From Glaciihabitans sp. (GTDB lineage Bacteria > Actinomycetota > Actinomycetes > Actinomycetales > Microbacteriaceae): DNA of 64,000 nucleotides. How positions within the stretch are numbered: position 1 is the stretch's first letter; each line of letters begins with the position of its first letter. Under the pieces are notes generated by a model. That model ran no database searches, was not told the origin of the DNA, and saw only the letters and a list, made by a program, of their open reading frames with translations. The DNA is taken from positions 1 through 64,000 of the forward strand of contig JAODMF010000007.1 of the NCBI GenBank assembly GCA_025464095.1, in the 5' to 3' direction. Shown piece by piece: positions 53,237 to 62,376 of the stretch. The position numbers were made by a program, and so were the translations under genes.

Positions 53237-54658
53237 CTAAATCTTGTTGTAGCGGTGATTCTGCTTGATGCGGCTGGTGAGTTCGGTCACCTGGTTGTAG
53301 ATCGAGCGGCGCTCTTTCATCAACTCGGTGATCTTCTTGTTGGCGTACATGACCGTGGTGTGGTCACGGTTGCCAAACAGCTGCCCAATCTTGGGAAGGG
53401 AAAGGTTGGTCATCTCGCGGCAGAGGTACATCGCGATCTGGCGTGCCGTTGCGACAGCCTGGGAGCGCGAGGACCCGTACAGGTCGTCGACCGTCAGCTT
53501 GAAGTAGTCGGCGGTGTGATTGATGATGTCGACCGGCGCGATGACGTTGTCTTCGTCGAGGGTGATGAGGTCTTTGAGCACGGTCTGCACGAGGGCCATG
53601 TCGACCGGGGTGCGGTTGAGATTAGCGAACGCGGTCACCCGGATCAGCGTGCCCTCCAGCTCACGAATATTCGACGAGACCTTCGAGGCCATGTATTCCA
53701 GGATGTCGTTGCCGACCTGGAGCTTCTCGCTTTGCGCCTTCTTACGGAGGATGGCGATGCGGGTCTCGAGGTCGGGTGCCTGCACGTCAGTGATGAGTCC
53801 CCACTCGAAGCGGCTGCGCATCCGGTCTTCAAAACCGGTGAGGTGCTTCGGCGCGACGTCGCTGGTGATGACGACCTGCTTGTTGTGGTCGTGCAGCGTG
53901 TTGAAGGTATGGAAGAAAGCTTCCTGCGTCTCCACAGCGCGCTGGAGAAACTGGATGTCGTCGATCAGCAGGATGTCGATCTCGCGGTAACGCGATTGGA
54001 AGACCGATGCCCGGTTGTTGGCAATCGAGTTGATGAAGTCGTTGGTGAACTCTTCGGACGACACGTAGCGAACCCGGATGCCCGGATAGAGGTTGGCCGC
54101 ATAGTGCCCGATGGCGTGGAGCAGGTGGGTTTTACCCAGGCCCGAGTCGCCGTAGATGAAGAGCGGGTTGTATGCCTTGGCAGGAGCCTCAGCGACCGCG
54201 ACCGCGGCGGCGTGTGCGAACCGGTTGGAGCCGCCGATGACGAAGTTGTCGAAGCTGTACTTCGGGTTGAGCCGAGAATCCGAGCGACGGGTCGAGGAAG
54301 ACGCATCCTGCTGGGCTGGTACGACGGCCGTCTCGATGTAGGGCTGCTCCTCGACCGTCTCCGTGCGCTCGAGAACATCCGGCTGGATCTCGGGGTTCAC
54401 CACGATCGCGAAGTTGTTCACCTCGGATGTGTCGCCGAGCCCGGAAATGGCGTTGAGAAGGGGCAGCCGAATGCGCTGCTCCAGCATCCCGCGGGTCAGT
54501 TCGTTCGGAACCTCGAGGTAGAGGGTGCCGGCCATGATGCCCTTGGGCTCGACCAGGCTGACGAAGCCGTGCAGCTGGGGTGTGATGCGATCATCAACGG
54601 TGAGCTGCGAAAGTACGGCGTTCCAGATTTCTCGGGTTGAATCTGGTACATCGGCCAT
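53237..54658 (-). CDS. dnaA: Chromosomal replication initiator DnaA
   Basis: 473 residues from ATG at 54658 (MADVPDSTREIW); ATG at 54667 would add three, but AGG spacing favours the second. Domain I lies at about 1-85; domain III has Walker A GDSGLGKTH and Walker B LLIDDIQFL; the C-terminal helix-turn-helix signature has HTTVMYANKKI. The linker domain II is short for an actinobacterium. It is probably autoregulated through boxes at 54695-54821. Confidence 0.98.
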   Translation of the reverse strand: MADVPDSTREIWNAVLSQLTVDDRITPQLHGFVSLVEPKGIMAGTLYLEVPNELTRGMLEQRIRLPLLNAISGLGDTSEVNNFAIVVNPEIQPDVLERTETVEEQPYIETAVVPAQQDASSSTRRSDSRLNPKYSFDNFVIGGSNRFAHAAAVAVAEAPAKAYNPLFIYGDSGLGKTHLLHAIGHYAANLYPGIRVRYVSSEEFTNDFINSIANNRASVFQSRYREIDILLIDDIQFLQRAVETQEAFFHTFNTLHDHNKQVVITSDVAPKHLTGFEDRMRSRFEWGLITDVQAPDLETRIAILRKKAQSEKLQVGNDILEYMASKVSSNIRELEGTLIRVTAFANLNRTPVDMALVQTVLKDLITLDEDNVIAPVDIINHTADYFKLTVDDLYGSSRSQAVATARQIAMYLCREMTNLSLPKIGQLFGNRDHTTVMYANKKITELMKERRSIYNQVTELTSRIKQNHRYNKI

Positions 54659-54694
54659 AGGGACCATCCTGTTCTTGGCAAATAACTCACAGGG

Positions 54695-54821
54695 TTATCC
54701 ACCGGCTGCGGCCTTTAGCTCACTAAGTTTGCGCCCGTTTCGCCCCCGCGAAATGGCTGACCTTCACCTTAGTTCTCCACAGGGTGTCGTTACCAACCCC
54801 CAATTCACTTCATGTGGATAA
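54695..54821. promoter_or_regulatory. DnaA boxes between dnaA and rpmH
   Basis: TTATCCACC (54695-54703), TTCTCCACA (54773-54781) and a perfect reverse box TGTGGATAA (54813-54821) lie in the 279-bp gap between divergent dnaA and rpmH. They suggest DnaA autoregulation or a second part of a bipartite origin. The TTTTTAA stretch at 54869-54876 is the most AT-rich part. Confidence 0.7.
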
Positions 54822-54946
54822 TGCGCCGAAAGCGCGTAGGGTTTGACCGCAGGCCGTTATGGCCGTATTTTTAATCAGTTGACTTCTGGCCCACCGGCCA
54901 TTCCTACTTCTTCCGGCCTTTCAAGCTGGGCTTTGGAGATACCACT

Positions 54947-55084
54947 ATGAGCAAGAGAACCTTCCAGCCGAATAACCGTCGCCGCGCCAAGGTGCACGGC
55001 TTCCGTCTTCGCATGCGCACCCGCGCCGGCCGCGCCATCCTGGCTGCACGTCGTCGCAAGGGCCGCACCGAACTCTCGGCGTAG
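54947..55084 (+). CDS. rpmH: 50S ribosomal protein L34
   Basis: 45-residue, Arg/Lys-rich protein: [20 protein letters not shown] then [20 protein letters not shown], ending LSA. It is one of the most conserved neighbours of the origin. It lies just upstream of rnpA (9-bp gap) and was too short for the minimum-length ORF listing. Confidence 0.98.
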   Translation: MSKRTFQPNNRRRAKVHGFRLRMRTRAGRAILAARRRKGRTELSA

Positions 55085-55093
55085 TTTCCTTCC

Positions 55094-55435
55094 GTGCTCG
55101 CGCGAGCGAACCGGGTCGTCCGTGCCGATGATTTCCGGATGGCCGTGCGAACTGGTCGGCGTGTGTTCACTCCGCATACCGTGCTCTACCTGCGCGCTCG
55201 CGAGGCATCCGAGGTGACCCGCTTTGGCTTCATCATCTCGAAAGCTGTGGGCAATTCCGTGACGCGCAACCTGGTTCGGCGTCGTCTCCGTTCGGTCGGG
55301 CACGACGTTTTGCCAACGCATGCTTTTGGTACCGATGTTGTGGTGCGAGCACTGCCAGGAGTCGATCACGTTAGCTGGTCTACTCTGCAGGAGGAGATCG
55401 TCTCCGGGCTAGACAAGGGTGTGAGGAAGCCATGA
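55094..55435 (+). CDS. rnpA: Ribonuclease P protein component
   Basis: 113 residues with the RnpA motif (VTRNLVRRRLRSVGHD) and the N-terminal RANRVVRADDFRMAVRTGRR. It binds RNase P RNA to mature tRNA 5' ends. GTG start at 55094. It overlaps yidD by ATGA. The RNA component was not seen in this window. Confidence 0.96.
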   Translation: MLARANRVVRADDFRMAVRTGRRVFTPHTVLYLRAREASEVTRFGFIISKAVGNSVTRNLVRRRLRSVGHDVLPTHAFGTDVVVRALPGVDHVSWSTLQEEIVSGLDKGVRKP

Positions 55436-55743
55436 AGCGAACGCTGCTGTTCGTGATGCTGCTTCCACGCAACCTGTGCGTGATCATCCTGCGGTTCTAC
55501 CGCTTCGCCATCTCTCCCCTGTACGGCGACGTGTGTCGCTATTACCCATCCTGCTCGCACTATGCGCTGCAGGCGATCCAGCAGTACGGAGTCGTTCGCG
55601 GCATCGGGCTCGGATCAATCCGCATCGCGCGCTGCCACCCGTGGGCAGCTGGCGGCGTGGATGACGTTCCCCAGCGAGTAAAGCAGCGCTATGAGCTCAC
55701 TCCCTTTGGTTTTGTTGTTGCAAGCGGCCACGGAAAGGGCTGA
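55432..55743 (+). CDS. yidD: Membrane protein insertion efficiency factor YidD
   Basis: 103 residues with the YidD core: FYRFAISPLYGDVCRYYPSCSHYAL and AIQQYGVVRGIGLGSIRIAR, CHPWAAGGVDDVP, with the conserved Cys residues. The N-terminus has an amphipathic/hydrophobic stretch. It stands between rnpA and yidC as usual and aids YidC insertion. Confidence 0.96.
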   Translation: MKRTLLFVMLLPRNLCVIILRFYRFAISPLYGDVCRYYPSCSHYALQAIQQYGVVRGIGLGSIRIARCHPWAAGGVDDVPQRVKQRYELTPFGFVVASGHGKG

Positions 55744-55749
55744 CCCGAT

Positions 55750-56724
55750 ATGGACTTCATAGGTACCATCCTCTTCCCCATTAAGTGGGCGGTCGAGGCG
55801 ATCCTCGTGTTCTGGCACGGAGTGTGGACTGGTCTGGGTCTGCACCCCGACGCCGGGCTCACCTGGGTGCTCTCGGTCGTCGGGCTGGTGCTGGTGGTTC
55901 GTGCCGCGCTCATCCCGATCTTCGTTCGACAGATCAAGAGCCAGCGCCGGATGCTCGAGGTCGCCCCGCAGATCAAGAAGATCCAGGACAAGTACAAGGG
56001 CAAGAAGGACCAGTTCTCACGCGAGGCAATGTCGCGAGAGACCATGGAGCTGTACAAGCGCACCGGCACCAACCCGCTGTCGTCGTGCCTGCCCCTCCTG
56101 ATCCAGATGCCGATCTTCTTCAGCCTGTTCTCGGTGCTGAGTGAGGCGCAAAAGTACGACACCGCGCACCAGGCCGGCGTCGGTTTCCTGAACGGGCCGC
56201 TCTCCAAGAGCTTCGGTGAAGCGTCACTGTTCAACATCGCTCCCCTGAAGCTCGCGATCAGCACCGCCGACGGCAACTGGACGGTCATCATCATCGCCGC
56301 CGTCATGGTCATCCTGATGACGGGTTCGCAGTTCATCACACAGCTGCAGATCATGTCGAAGAACCAGTCGCCGGAGATGAAGGCCAGCCCGACCTACAAG
56401 CAGCAGCGGATCCTGCTGTACATCCTTCCCCTCGTGTTCGCTTTCTCCGGTTATGCGTTCCCCCTCGGCGTCATGTTCTACTGGCTGACGTCGAACATCT
56501 GGACCATGGTGCAGCAGTTCCTGGTCATCCGGAACATGCCGACGCCCGGGTCTGAAGCGGCGCTCGCCCGCGAGGCGCGAATGGCACGCAAGAGCCAGCG
56601 GCGCGGGATTTCGATCATTGAAGACAACGCTGTCGTGGCCTCGGGCCCCGAGGCCAAGGTGACCACGCAGCGATCACAACCGGTTAACAAGAACCGCGCT
56701 AAGAAGCAGGGTGGCAAGAAGTGA
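55750..56724 (+). CDS. yidC: Membrane protein insertase YidC (OxaA type)
   Basis: 324 residues with five membrane helices and the conserved YidC fold (SQRRMLEVAPQIKKIQDKYKGK, then TNPLSSCLPLLIQMPIFFSLF). The hydrophilic-groove Arg lies in the first helical region (VRAALIPIFVRQ). A basic C-terminal tail ends NKNRAKKQGGKK, which could bind ribosomes. It starts 6 bp after yidD and overlaps jag. Confidence 0.97.
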   Translation: MDFIGTILFPIKWAVEAILVFWHGVWTGLGLHPDAGLTWVLSVVGLVLVVRAALIPIFVRQIKSQRRMLEVAPQIKKIQDKYKGKKDQFSREAMSRETMELYKRTGTNPLSSCLPLLIQMPIFFSLFSVLSEAQKYDTAHQAGVGFLNGPLSKSFGEASLFNIAPLKLAISTADGNWTVIIIAAVMVILMTGSQFITQLQIMSKNQSPEMKASPTYKQQRILLYILPLVFAFSGYAFPLGVMFYWLTSNIWTMVQQFLVIRNMPTPGSEAALAREARMARKSQRRGISIIEDNAVVASGPEAKVTTQRSQPVNKNRAKKQGGKK

Positions 56725-57278
56725 GCGACGTGACAGAGACCGATCTCGAAACGACCGGCGAATCGAACGCCGTCGCGGCGACCGAGGCTCCGGCTGAGGA
56801 GTCGGAGGTTCGCACCGCGAGCCAGGTCGAAGAAGAAGGCGACATCGCCGCCGATTACATCGAGGAACTCCTCGACATCAGTGATCTGGATGGTGACATC
56901 GACATCGATGCCCGCGGTGGTCGCGCCTACATCTCGGTTAACTCGAGCGAAGGCACCAGTAACCTCAGCCTGCTGTCCAAGCCCGACACGGTGAACGCGC
57001 TGCAGGAGCTCGCGCGTATTGCCGTACAGACAAAGACGGGTTCCTTCTCGCGCCTGATCCTCGATGTGGGCGGCTCGCGTGAGGCCCGTGCGGCAGAGCT
57101 GACCCTCCTCGTCGACAAGGCGATCGAACGCATTGAGGCGGGCGCCGAGGCGGCATCGCTGCCGGCGATGTCCTCGTACGAGCGCAAGCTGGTGCACGAC
57201 ATCGTGGCCGAGCGCGGATTCGTTTCCGAGTCCGAGGGCGAAGGCCGCGACCGCCACACCGTCATCACCCGCGCCTAG
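56721..57278 (+). CDS. jag: KH/R3H RNA-binding protein Jag (KhpB)
   Basis: 185 residues: an acidic N-terminal region (about 1-50), a KH-type segment (AYISVNSSEGTSNLSLLSKP and NALQELARIAVQTKTG), and a C-terminal R3H motif (SSYERKLVHDIVAERGFVSES). GTG start at 56721 overlaps the yidC stop. It is a conserved RNA-binding partner in cell elongation in Gram-positives. The first parS site begins within 1 base of its stop. Confidence 0.95.
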   Translation: MSDVTETDLETTGESNAVAATEAPAEESEVRTASQVEEEGDIAADYIEELLDISDLDGDIDIDARGGRAYISVNSSEGTSNLSLLSKPDTVNALQELARIAVQTKTGSFSRLILDVGGSREARAAELTLLVDKAIERIEAGAEAASLPAMSSYERKLVHDIVAERGFVSESEGEGRDRHTVITRA

Positions 57279-57292
57279 TTTCACGTGAAACA
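57279..57292. promoter_or_regulatory. parS: parS site 1
   Basis: GTTTCACGTGAAAC is a perfect 14-bp palindrome and the core of the parS consensus. The 16-base form matches 15 of 16 (A rather than T at the first position). It lies between jag and rsmG; ParB, encoded 1.6 kb away, is expected to nucleate here. Confidence 0.95.
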
Positions 57293-57940
57293 TTGACGTC
57301 GCTTCCCCCGGATTCCGTCGCCTTCGAGGACGAGCCCGCGATTGCTGCGCGCCTGTTTGGTGACCGGATCGACCTGGCGCGGCGCTACACCTCCGACCTC
57401 GCGACCAGGGGCGAGGAACTCGGTCTCATCGGACCGCTCGAATTGCCCCGCCTATGGACCCGCCACGTCGTCAATTGCGCTTTGCTCGCGCCACTGCTTC
57501 GCCCCGGCGTGACGGGCGACATCGGCAGCGGGGCAGGATTGCCCGGGCTCGTCCTGGCGATTGCGCGCCCTGATGTCTCGCTCGTGCTCGTCGAGCCCAT
57601 GGAGCGCCGCGTCGACTGGCTTCTGGCCGAGTCGGCCGAGCTCGGTCTGACCAACGTTCGCGTGGTTCGCTCTCGAGCCGAGGATGCGCCGCTTGCCGAA
57701 CAGTTGGACCAGGTGACCGCGCGTGCGGTCACCGCGCTTTCCAAGCTGATCCCGGCGACAGAACCTCTCCTTCGCAAGGGCGGAGAGATGCTGTTTCTCA
57801 AGGGGTCGCGTGTGACTGAGGAGATCACCGCAGCAGCGAAACAAATCCGCAAGGCCCGTCTCACCGGAGTCGAGGTGCTCGAGCTCGGCGACGGAATCGA
57901 GGCCGAGGTCACCCGGGTGTTTCGGGCTACAGTGGACTGA
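57293..57940 (+). CDS. rsmG: 16S rRNA (guanine-527-N7)-methyltransferase RsmG
   Basis: 215 residues of the GidB type: TRHVVNCALLAPLLRPGVTG, DIGSGAGLPGLVLAIARPD (SAM-binding), RRVDWLLAESAELGLTNVRVV and TARAVTALSKL. TTG start at 57293, directly after parS site 1. It methylates G527 of 16S rRNA; loss confers low-level streptomycin resistance in known species. It is the first gene of the rsmG-parA-parB unit. Confidence 0.95.
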   Translation: MTSLPPDSVAFEDEPAIAARLFGDRIDLARRYTSDLATRGEELGLIGPLELPRLWTRHVVNCALLAPLLRPGVTGDIGSGAGLPGLVLAIARPDVSLVLVEPMERRVDWLLAESAELGLTNVRVVRSRAEDAPLAEQLDQVTARAVTALSKLIPATEPLLRKGGEMLFLKGSRVTEEITAAAKQIRKARLTGVEVLELGDGIEAEVTRVFRATVD

Positions 57941-57975
57941 TCTCCCGGCCGTTCCACCCATCTCCGTAACAGAAA

Positions 57976-57989
57976 GTTTCACGTGAAAC
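57976..57989. promoter_or_regulatory. parS: parS site 2, overlapping the parA start
   Basis: GTTTCACGTGAAAC again, 697 bp from site 1, with the same outer bases (15 of 16 to consensus). The GTG at 57983 proposed as the parA start lies inside it, so ParB bound here could cover the parA start. Confidence 0.95.
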
Positions 57990-58939
57990 ATCCAGAAGGC
58001 GACATCGCTGAGGTGTCCACGGCGACTCCCAACGGCGGATCCGGAGCCTCCGCCACGGGCCGGTACGACGAGTCGACGCCACTCGCTCGAGAACTTGCCG
58101 AGATCAACCGGCGGCGCCAGGCGCTGGCGGCCGCGCAGCTTCCTCTCCCGGCATCCACTCGCATCTTTACGATCGCCAACCAGAAGGGCGGCGTGGGCAA
58201 GACCACGACGACCGTGAACCTGGCGGCCGCGCTCGCTCGGGCGGGTGCCAATGTGCTCGTCATCGACCTCGACCCGCAGGGGAATGCATCCACCGCCCTC
58301 GGGGTGGAGCACAGGGCCGACACGCCGAGCGTGTACGACGTGATCATCAACGACGAATCGATGGACTCGGTCGTGCAGCGCAGCCCCGAATTCGACGGGC
58401 TGTACTGCATTCCGGCCAACATCCACCTCGCCGGCGCCGAAATCGAGCTCGTCTCCCTGGTCGCGCGGGAACAGCGGTTGCGCGGCGCCCTCGACAAGTT
58501 TCTCGCCGAGTCGGAATTTCCGTTCCATTACGTGTTTATCGACTGCCCGCCTTCGCTCGGCCTGCTGACGATCAACGCTTTCGTCGCGGCGCGCGAGGTG
58601 CTCATCCCCATCCAGTGCGAGTACTACGCCCTGGAGGGCCTGAGCCAGCTGCTCAAGAACATCCAGCTGATCGAACGGCACCTCAACCCCAAGCTGACCG
58701 TCTCGACGATCCTGCTCACCATGTACGACAGCCGCACCAATCTGGCCAACCAGGTGGCGCAGGATGTCCGTGACCACTTTCCCCGCGAAGTCCTGAACTC
58801 GATGATTCCCCGTTCCGTGCGCATTTCCGAGGCGCCCAGCTACGGCCAAAGCGTTATCACCTACGACACAAACTCCCCCGGCTCGCTCTCGTATCTCGAG
58901 GCCGCGGCCGAAATTGCACGCCGAGGAGCACCCGCCTGA
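57983..58939 (+). CDS. parA: Chromosome-partitioning ATPase ParA (Soj)
   Basis: 318 residues. The deviant Walker A is KGGVGKTTTTVNLA near residue 70, with DLDPQGNAST and DCPPSLGLLTINAF downstream. It drives movement of ParB-parS complexes. The first 45 residues are hydrophilic and Gly/Ser/Thr-rich. GTG at 57983 gives MKHPEGD, but GTG at 58013 (STATPNGG) is also possible and would leave parS free. parB starts 1 base before its stop ends. Confidence 0.96.
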   Translation: MKHPEGDIAEVSTATPNGGSGASATGRYDESTPLARELAEINRRRQALAAAQLPLPASTRIFTIANQKGGVGKTTTTVNLAAALARAGANVLVIDLDPQGNASTALGVEHRADTPSVYDVIINDESMDSVVQRSPEFDGLYCIPANIHLAGAEIELVSLVAREQRLRGALDKFLAESEFPFHYVFIDCPPSLGLLTINAFVAAREVLIPIQCEYYALEGLSQLLKNIQLIERHLNPKLTVSTILLTMYDSRTNLANQVAQDVRDHFPREVLNSMIPRSVRISEAPSYGQSVITYDTNSPGSLSYLEAAAEIARRGAPA

Positions 58940-59901
58940 TGGCAACACCGCGACGCACAGGACTTGGCCGAGGCATTGGTGCCCTGATTCCCACCGCGGA
59001 GGATGCGACCGCCGCACGGCCGGTCGATGTGTTCTTTCCCGAGGGACGCCTGCCAACCGAGGCCCTGGCCGAGATCCCCGGGGCTCGCCTCGCCAATCTT
59101 TCGCCGAACGACATCGTGCCCAACCCCCAGCAGCCGCGCTCCGAGTTTCGCGACGATGAGCTCAACGAGCTCGTGGTCTCGATCCGCGAGATTGGCGTAC
59201 TGCAGCCGATCGTGGTGCGCCCGCTCGTGGGAGCCCAGCCCGGCGGACCCCAGTTCGAGCTCATCATGGGGGAGCGGCGGCTGCGTGCCACCAAGCAGCT
59301 CGGCCTCGAGACGATCCCCGCGGTCATCAAGAACACGGCCGATGAAGACATGCTTCGGGATGCCCTGCTCGAGAACCTGCACCGGGCTAATCTCAACGCG
59401 TTGGAAGAGGCGTCGGCTTACCAGCAGCTCCTCAACGACTTCGGGATCACGCAGGAGCAGCTCGCCGAGCGCATCGGCCGGTCACGCCCGCAGATCACCA
59501 ACACGCTCCGCCTGCTGAAGCTGCCGGCATCCGTGCAGTTGCGCGTAGCCGCGGGCGTGTTGAGCGCGGGCCACGCTCGGGCGATCCTTGCCGCTGGGGA
59601 CGCGGCGGCCATGGAGCGGCTCTCGGACAAGATCGTGAACGAGGACCTGTCGGTGCGAGCGGCTGAGGCCGCCGCCGGGCAGACGTCGCCGCGCGCAGCT
59701 GCCAAGGCAAAGCCATCCGCGGGTCGCAAACAGGATCATCTGGCCGAAATCGCCGAGCAGTTGGGGGATCGGCTCAACACCCGCGTGAAGATCAGCCTCG
59801 GGGCGACCAAGGGCAGCATCGTGATCGATTTCGCCACGGTCGCCGACCTGAACCGCATCCTCGCGGAGCTGGGGCAGAGCGCCTTCGGCGCCTCCCGCTA
59901 A
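58939..59901 (+). CDS. parB: Chromosome-partitioning protein ParB
   Basis: 320 residues: the CTPase/ParB N-terminal domain (about 45-140, including NPQQPRSEFRDDELNELVVSI and GERRLRATKQLG), the helix-turn-helix (ITQEQLAERIGRSRPQITNTLRLL) for parS, and a C-terminal dimerisation domain (LNRILAELGQSAFG). It binds the two parS sites in this window and spreads. ATG start at 58939 overlaps the parA stop. Confidence 0.97.
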   Translation: MATPRRTGLGRGIGALIPTAEDATAARPVDVFFPEGRLPTEALAEIPGARLANLSPNDIVPNPQQPRSEFRDDELNELVVSIREIGVLQPIVVRPLVGAQPGGPQFELIMGERRLRATKQLGLETIPAVIKNTADEDMLRDALLENLHRANLNALEEASAYQQLLNDFGITQEQLAERIGRSRPQITNTLRLLKLPASVQLRVAAGVLSAGHARAILAAGDAAAMERLSDKIVNEDLSVRAAEAAAGQTSPRAAAKAKPSAGRKQDHLAEIAEQLGDRLNTRVKISLGATKGSIVIDFATVADLNRILAELGQSAFGASR

Positions 59902-59920
59902 CTCCCTGCACTCCTCTCTC

Positions 59921-59986
59921 CTCCCCGAGTTGTCGCATATCGACCTAAACGGGGGATTTTGGGTCGATATGTGACAACTCGGGGAG
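59921..59986. repeat. 25-bp inverted repeat between parB and ddl
   Basis: Arms of 25 bases (59921-59945 and 59962-59986) match with one mismatch around a 16-base loop. The left arm starts CTCCCCGAGTTGTCGCATAT. It has the same CGAGTTGYC end as the palindrome at 43437. It sits between convergent parB and ddl and would act as a bidirectional terminator. Confidence 0.85.
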
Positions 59987-59990
59987 AGAG

Positions 59991-60944
59991 TTAGCGGGAT
60001 TCGGCGATGGCGGCGTCGGCGAGGGCCGAGTAGACCCAACCGAGGTCGTGACCGGCGGCCTCAAGGGCCTGGGGGATGAGCGAAGTCTCGGTGAGTCCGG
60101 GCAGCACATTGGCCTCCAGGAACCACGGGGTGCCCGCAGCGTCCACGATCATGTCGACGCGCGAGATGTGCCGCAGTCCGAGGGCGACGTGGGCTTTCAC
60201 GGCGGCGGCGGCCGCGCGTTCCGCGATCGCGGCATCCATTCGGGCGGGCGTGTAAAAGCGGGTCTCGCCCGCGTTGTAGCGGGCCTCGAAGCTGTACACG
60301 CCCGAGAGCGGCTCGATCTCGACCGCGGGGAGGGCGACGGGTCCGTCGCCCGTGTCGATGATGCCGACGGCGATTTCGGTGCCGATGATCTTCTGCTCGA
60401 TGAGTGCGACATCCCAGTACGTGTACGCGTCAACCATCGCGCGGGGGAGGTCCGCGGCATCCTCCACGAGCGTCACGCCCTGCGCGGAGCCGCCCTGGGC
60501 GGGCTTGACGACGACCGGGATGGGCAGGTCGTCCGCGATGCTCTCCAGCACACTATTCGCGCCGAGCTCGCGGAAGGCGGACCGGGGCAGCGTGATGGAT
60601 GCCGGCGTCGATACACCCGCACGGGCGACGATCACCTTGGCGGTCGGCTTGTCCCAGGCCAGCCGGGCGGCATCCGCCCGTGAACCCACGTAGGGAACGC
60701 CGAGAAAATCGAGCAGTCCGCGGAGGGCACCGTCTTCGCCACTCGCGCCATGGAGGGCGGGCCAGACGACGTCGGGGCGGTTCTCCCTCAGGGCGGAGAG
60801 CAGCGAGGCGTCCGGATCGCGCAACTCGACGGTGATGCCGTGCTCGGCGAGGCTGTCGGCCACGCGCCGACCGGAGCGCAGTGACACGTCACGCTCGTGC
60901 GAGATTCCGCCGGCGAGAACAACGATTCGGTTGGGGGAGGCCAT
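59991..60944 (-). CDS. ddl: D-alanine--D-alanine ligase
   Basis: 317-residue ATP-grasp enzyme: PDVVWPALHGASGEDGALRGLL, SVLESIADDLPIPVVVKPAQGGSAQGV, and RHISRVDMIVDAAGTPWFLEANVLPGLTETSLIP. It makes the D-Ala-D-Ala end of peptidoglycan precursors. It lies 11 bp downstream of the aminotransferase gene on the same strand, so an operon is likely. The start is ATG at 60944. Confidence 0.93.
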   Translation of the reverse strand: MASPNRIVVLAGGISHERDVSLRSGRRVADSLAEHGITVELRDPDASLLSALRENRPDVVWPALHGASGEDGALRGLLDFLGVPYVGSRADAARLAWDKPTAKVIVARAGVSTPASITLPRSAFRELGANSVLESIADDLPIPVVVKPAQGGSAQGVTLVEDAADLPRAMVDAYTYWDVALIEQKIIGTEIAVGIIDTGDGPVALPAVEIEPLSGVYSFEARYNAGETRFYTPARMDAAIAERAAAAAVKAHVALGLRHISRVDMIVDAAGTPWFLEANVLPGLTETSLIPQALEAAGHDLGWVYSALADAAIAESR

Positions 60945-60955
60945 GGTGATCTCTT

Positions 60956-62260
60956 TCAGCCGAGGTTGGCTGGCGGGTTGATGAGTGAGCCCTTATCGCG
61001 CTGCAGCGGGAGCGGTGCGGTCTGCGAGAAAGTATTGAGCAGCTCGAGTTCGCCATTGATGACGGTCGACAGCCGGCGGATGCCCTCACGGATGAAATCG
61101 GGCGTCGGGTAGCAGAAGGCCAGGCGTATCTTGTTGCGGCCGCCACCATCGGCGTAGAAGGCGGTACCCGGCGTGTAGGCAACCAGCTCCTTCACCGCCC
61201 GCGGCAGCATCGACTTGCTGTCGAGGTTGGCCGGCAGCGTCAGCCAGACATAGAAGCCGCCGTTCGGAACGGTCCAGCTGGTATCCGGCAGGTAGTCGGA
61301 GAGCGCCTGCAGCATCGCGTCCCGCCGCTCGCGGTACACGCCGCGGAAGGTGTCGATCTGGCCCTTCCAGTCGGCGGTCGCAAGATACTCGGCGATGATC
61401 AGCTGCGTGAACGAGCTCGGCGAGAGCACCGCGGCCTCATTCGCGAGGATCAGTTTCTCGCGGATGGCGTGCGGCGCGAGCGCCCAGCCCACCCGGAATC
61501 CGGGGGCGAGCGTCTTCGAGAACGTGCCCAGGTAGATGACGCCGTCCTCTTCGACCGACCGCATCGCGTGGGGCGGCGGACCGCCGAAATAGAGCAGTCC
61601 GTATGGATTGTCCTCGAGCACCAAAATGCCCTCTGACCGGCATATTTCCAAAATCTCCAGCCGACGTTCCCAGGTCAGCGTCACGCCGGCCGGGTTGCTG
61701 AATGTCGGCACCGTGTAGAGAAACTTGATCGTCTTGCCGGCTGCCTTGAGATACGCGATCTTCTGTCGCAGCGCCTCGGGAACGAGACCATGCTCATCCA
61801 TCTCCGAGTGCTCGATCACGGCCTGGTACGACTTGAAGACCACCATGGCCGTGACGTAGCTCGGACCCTCGGCCAGCACGACGTCGCCCGGGTCGATAAA
61901 GATCTTGGTGACCAGCTCGAGGGCGTGCTGTGACCCCGTGGTGACGACCACGTCATCCACGCTGGCCCGGATGCCTTCGAGCGCCATCACCTCGAGGATG
62001 TGCTCCCGCAGCGCCGGCGCCCCCTGGCCGGAACCGTACTGGAGCGCAATCGGGCCGCGGTCGCGCATGACGCGGTCCATCGCACCGGTGACGATTTCGC
62101 GCGGAAGCGCGGACACATACGGCATACCGCCCGCCAGCGAGACGACTTCCGGACGCGAGGCCACGGCGAACAGGGCTCGGACCTCGGAGGCCGCGAGGCC
62201 GGCCGTGCGCTCGGCATAGCTGCCGTACCAGGGGTCGAGGTTGTTGCCTGCGGTGGTCAT
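60956..62260 (-). CDS. PLP-dependent aminotransferase (class I/II, 2-aminoadipate type)
   Basis: 434 residues from ATG at 62260 (MTTAGNNLDPWYGSYAERTA). It resembles LysN/MocR-catalytic-domain aminotransferases: ALQYGSGQGAPALREHI, TGSQHALELVTKIFIDPGD, VPTFSNPAGVTL and the PLP Lys in YLGTFSKTLAPGFRVGW. There is no GntR helix-turn-helix. It is upstream of ddl in a probable operon, suggesting but not proving a link with amino-acid supply for the cell wall. Substrate unknown. Confidence 0.9.
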   Translation of the reverse strand: MTTAGNNLDPWYGSYAERTAGLAASEVRALFAVASRPEVVSLAGGMPYVSALPREIVTGAMDRVMRDRGPIALQYGSGQGAPALREHILEVMALEGIRASVDDVVVTTGSQHALELVTKIFIDPGDVVLAEGPSYVTAMVVFKSYQAVIEHSEMDEHGLVPEALRQKIAYLKAAGKTIKFLYTVPTFSNPAGVTLTWERRLEILEICRSEGILVLEDNPYGLLYFGGPPPHAMRSVEEDGVIYLGTFSKTLAPGFRVGWALAPHAIREKLILANEAAVLSPSSFTQLIIAEYLATADWKGQIDTFRGVYRERRDAMLQALSDYLPDTSWTVPNGGFYVWLTLPANLDSKSMLPRAVKELVAYTPGTAFYADGGGRNKIRLAFCYPTPDFIREGIRRLSTVINGELELLNTFSQTAPLPLQRDKGSLINPPANLG

Positions 62261-62309
62261 CCGGTGTCCGTTTCGGTGGTGAAGTGTCAAGAATATGGGC
62301 TTAAAGCAC

Positions 62310-62344
62310 AACGACCGCCCAGAACCAGTGTCCGGGCGGTCGTT
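62310..62344 (-). terminator. Hairpin terminator after trxA
   Basis: Perfect 11-bp arms, AACGACCGCCC (62310-62320) and GGGCGGTCGTT (62334-62344), with a 13-base loop, 33 bp beyond the trxA stop on the minus strand. A short TTTAAGC stretch follows in the minus direction. It is the clearest terminator in the window. Confidence 0.8.
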
Positions 62345-62376
62345 CCGCTGAGCTGCGATGCGCGACTAAGCGGGCA

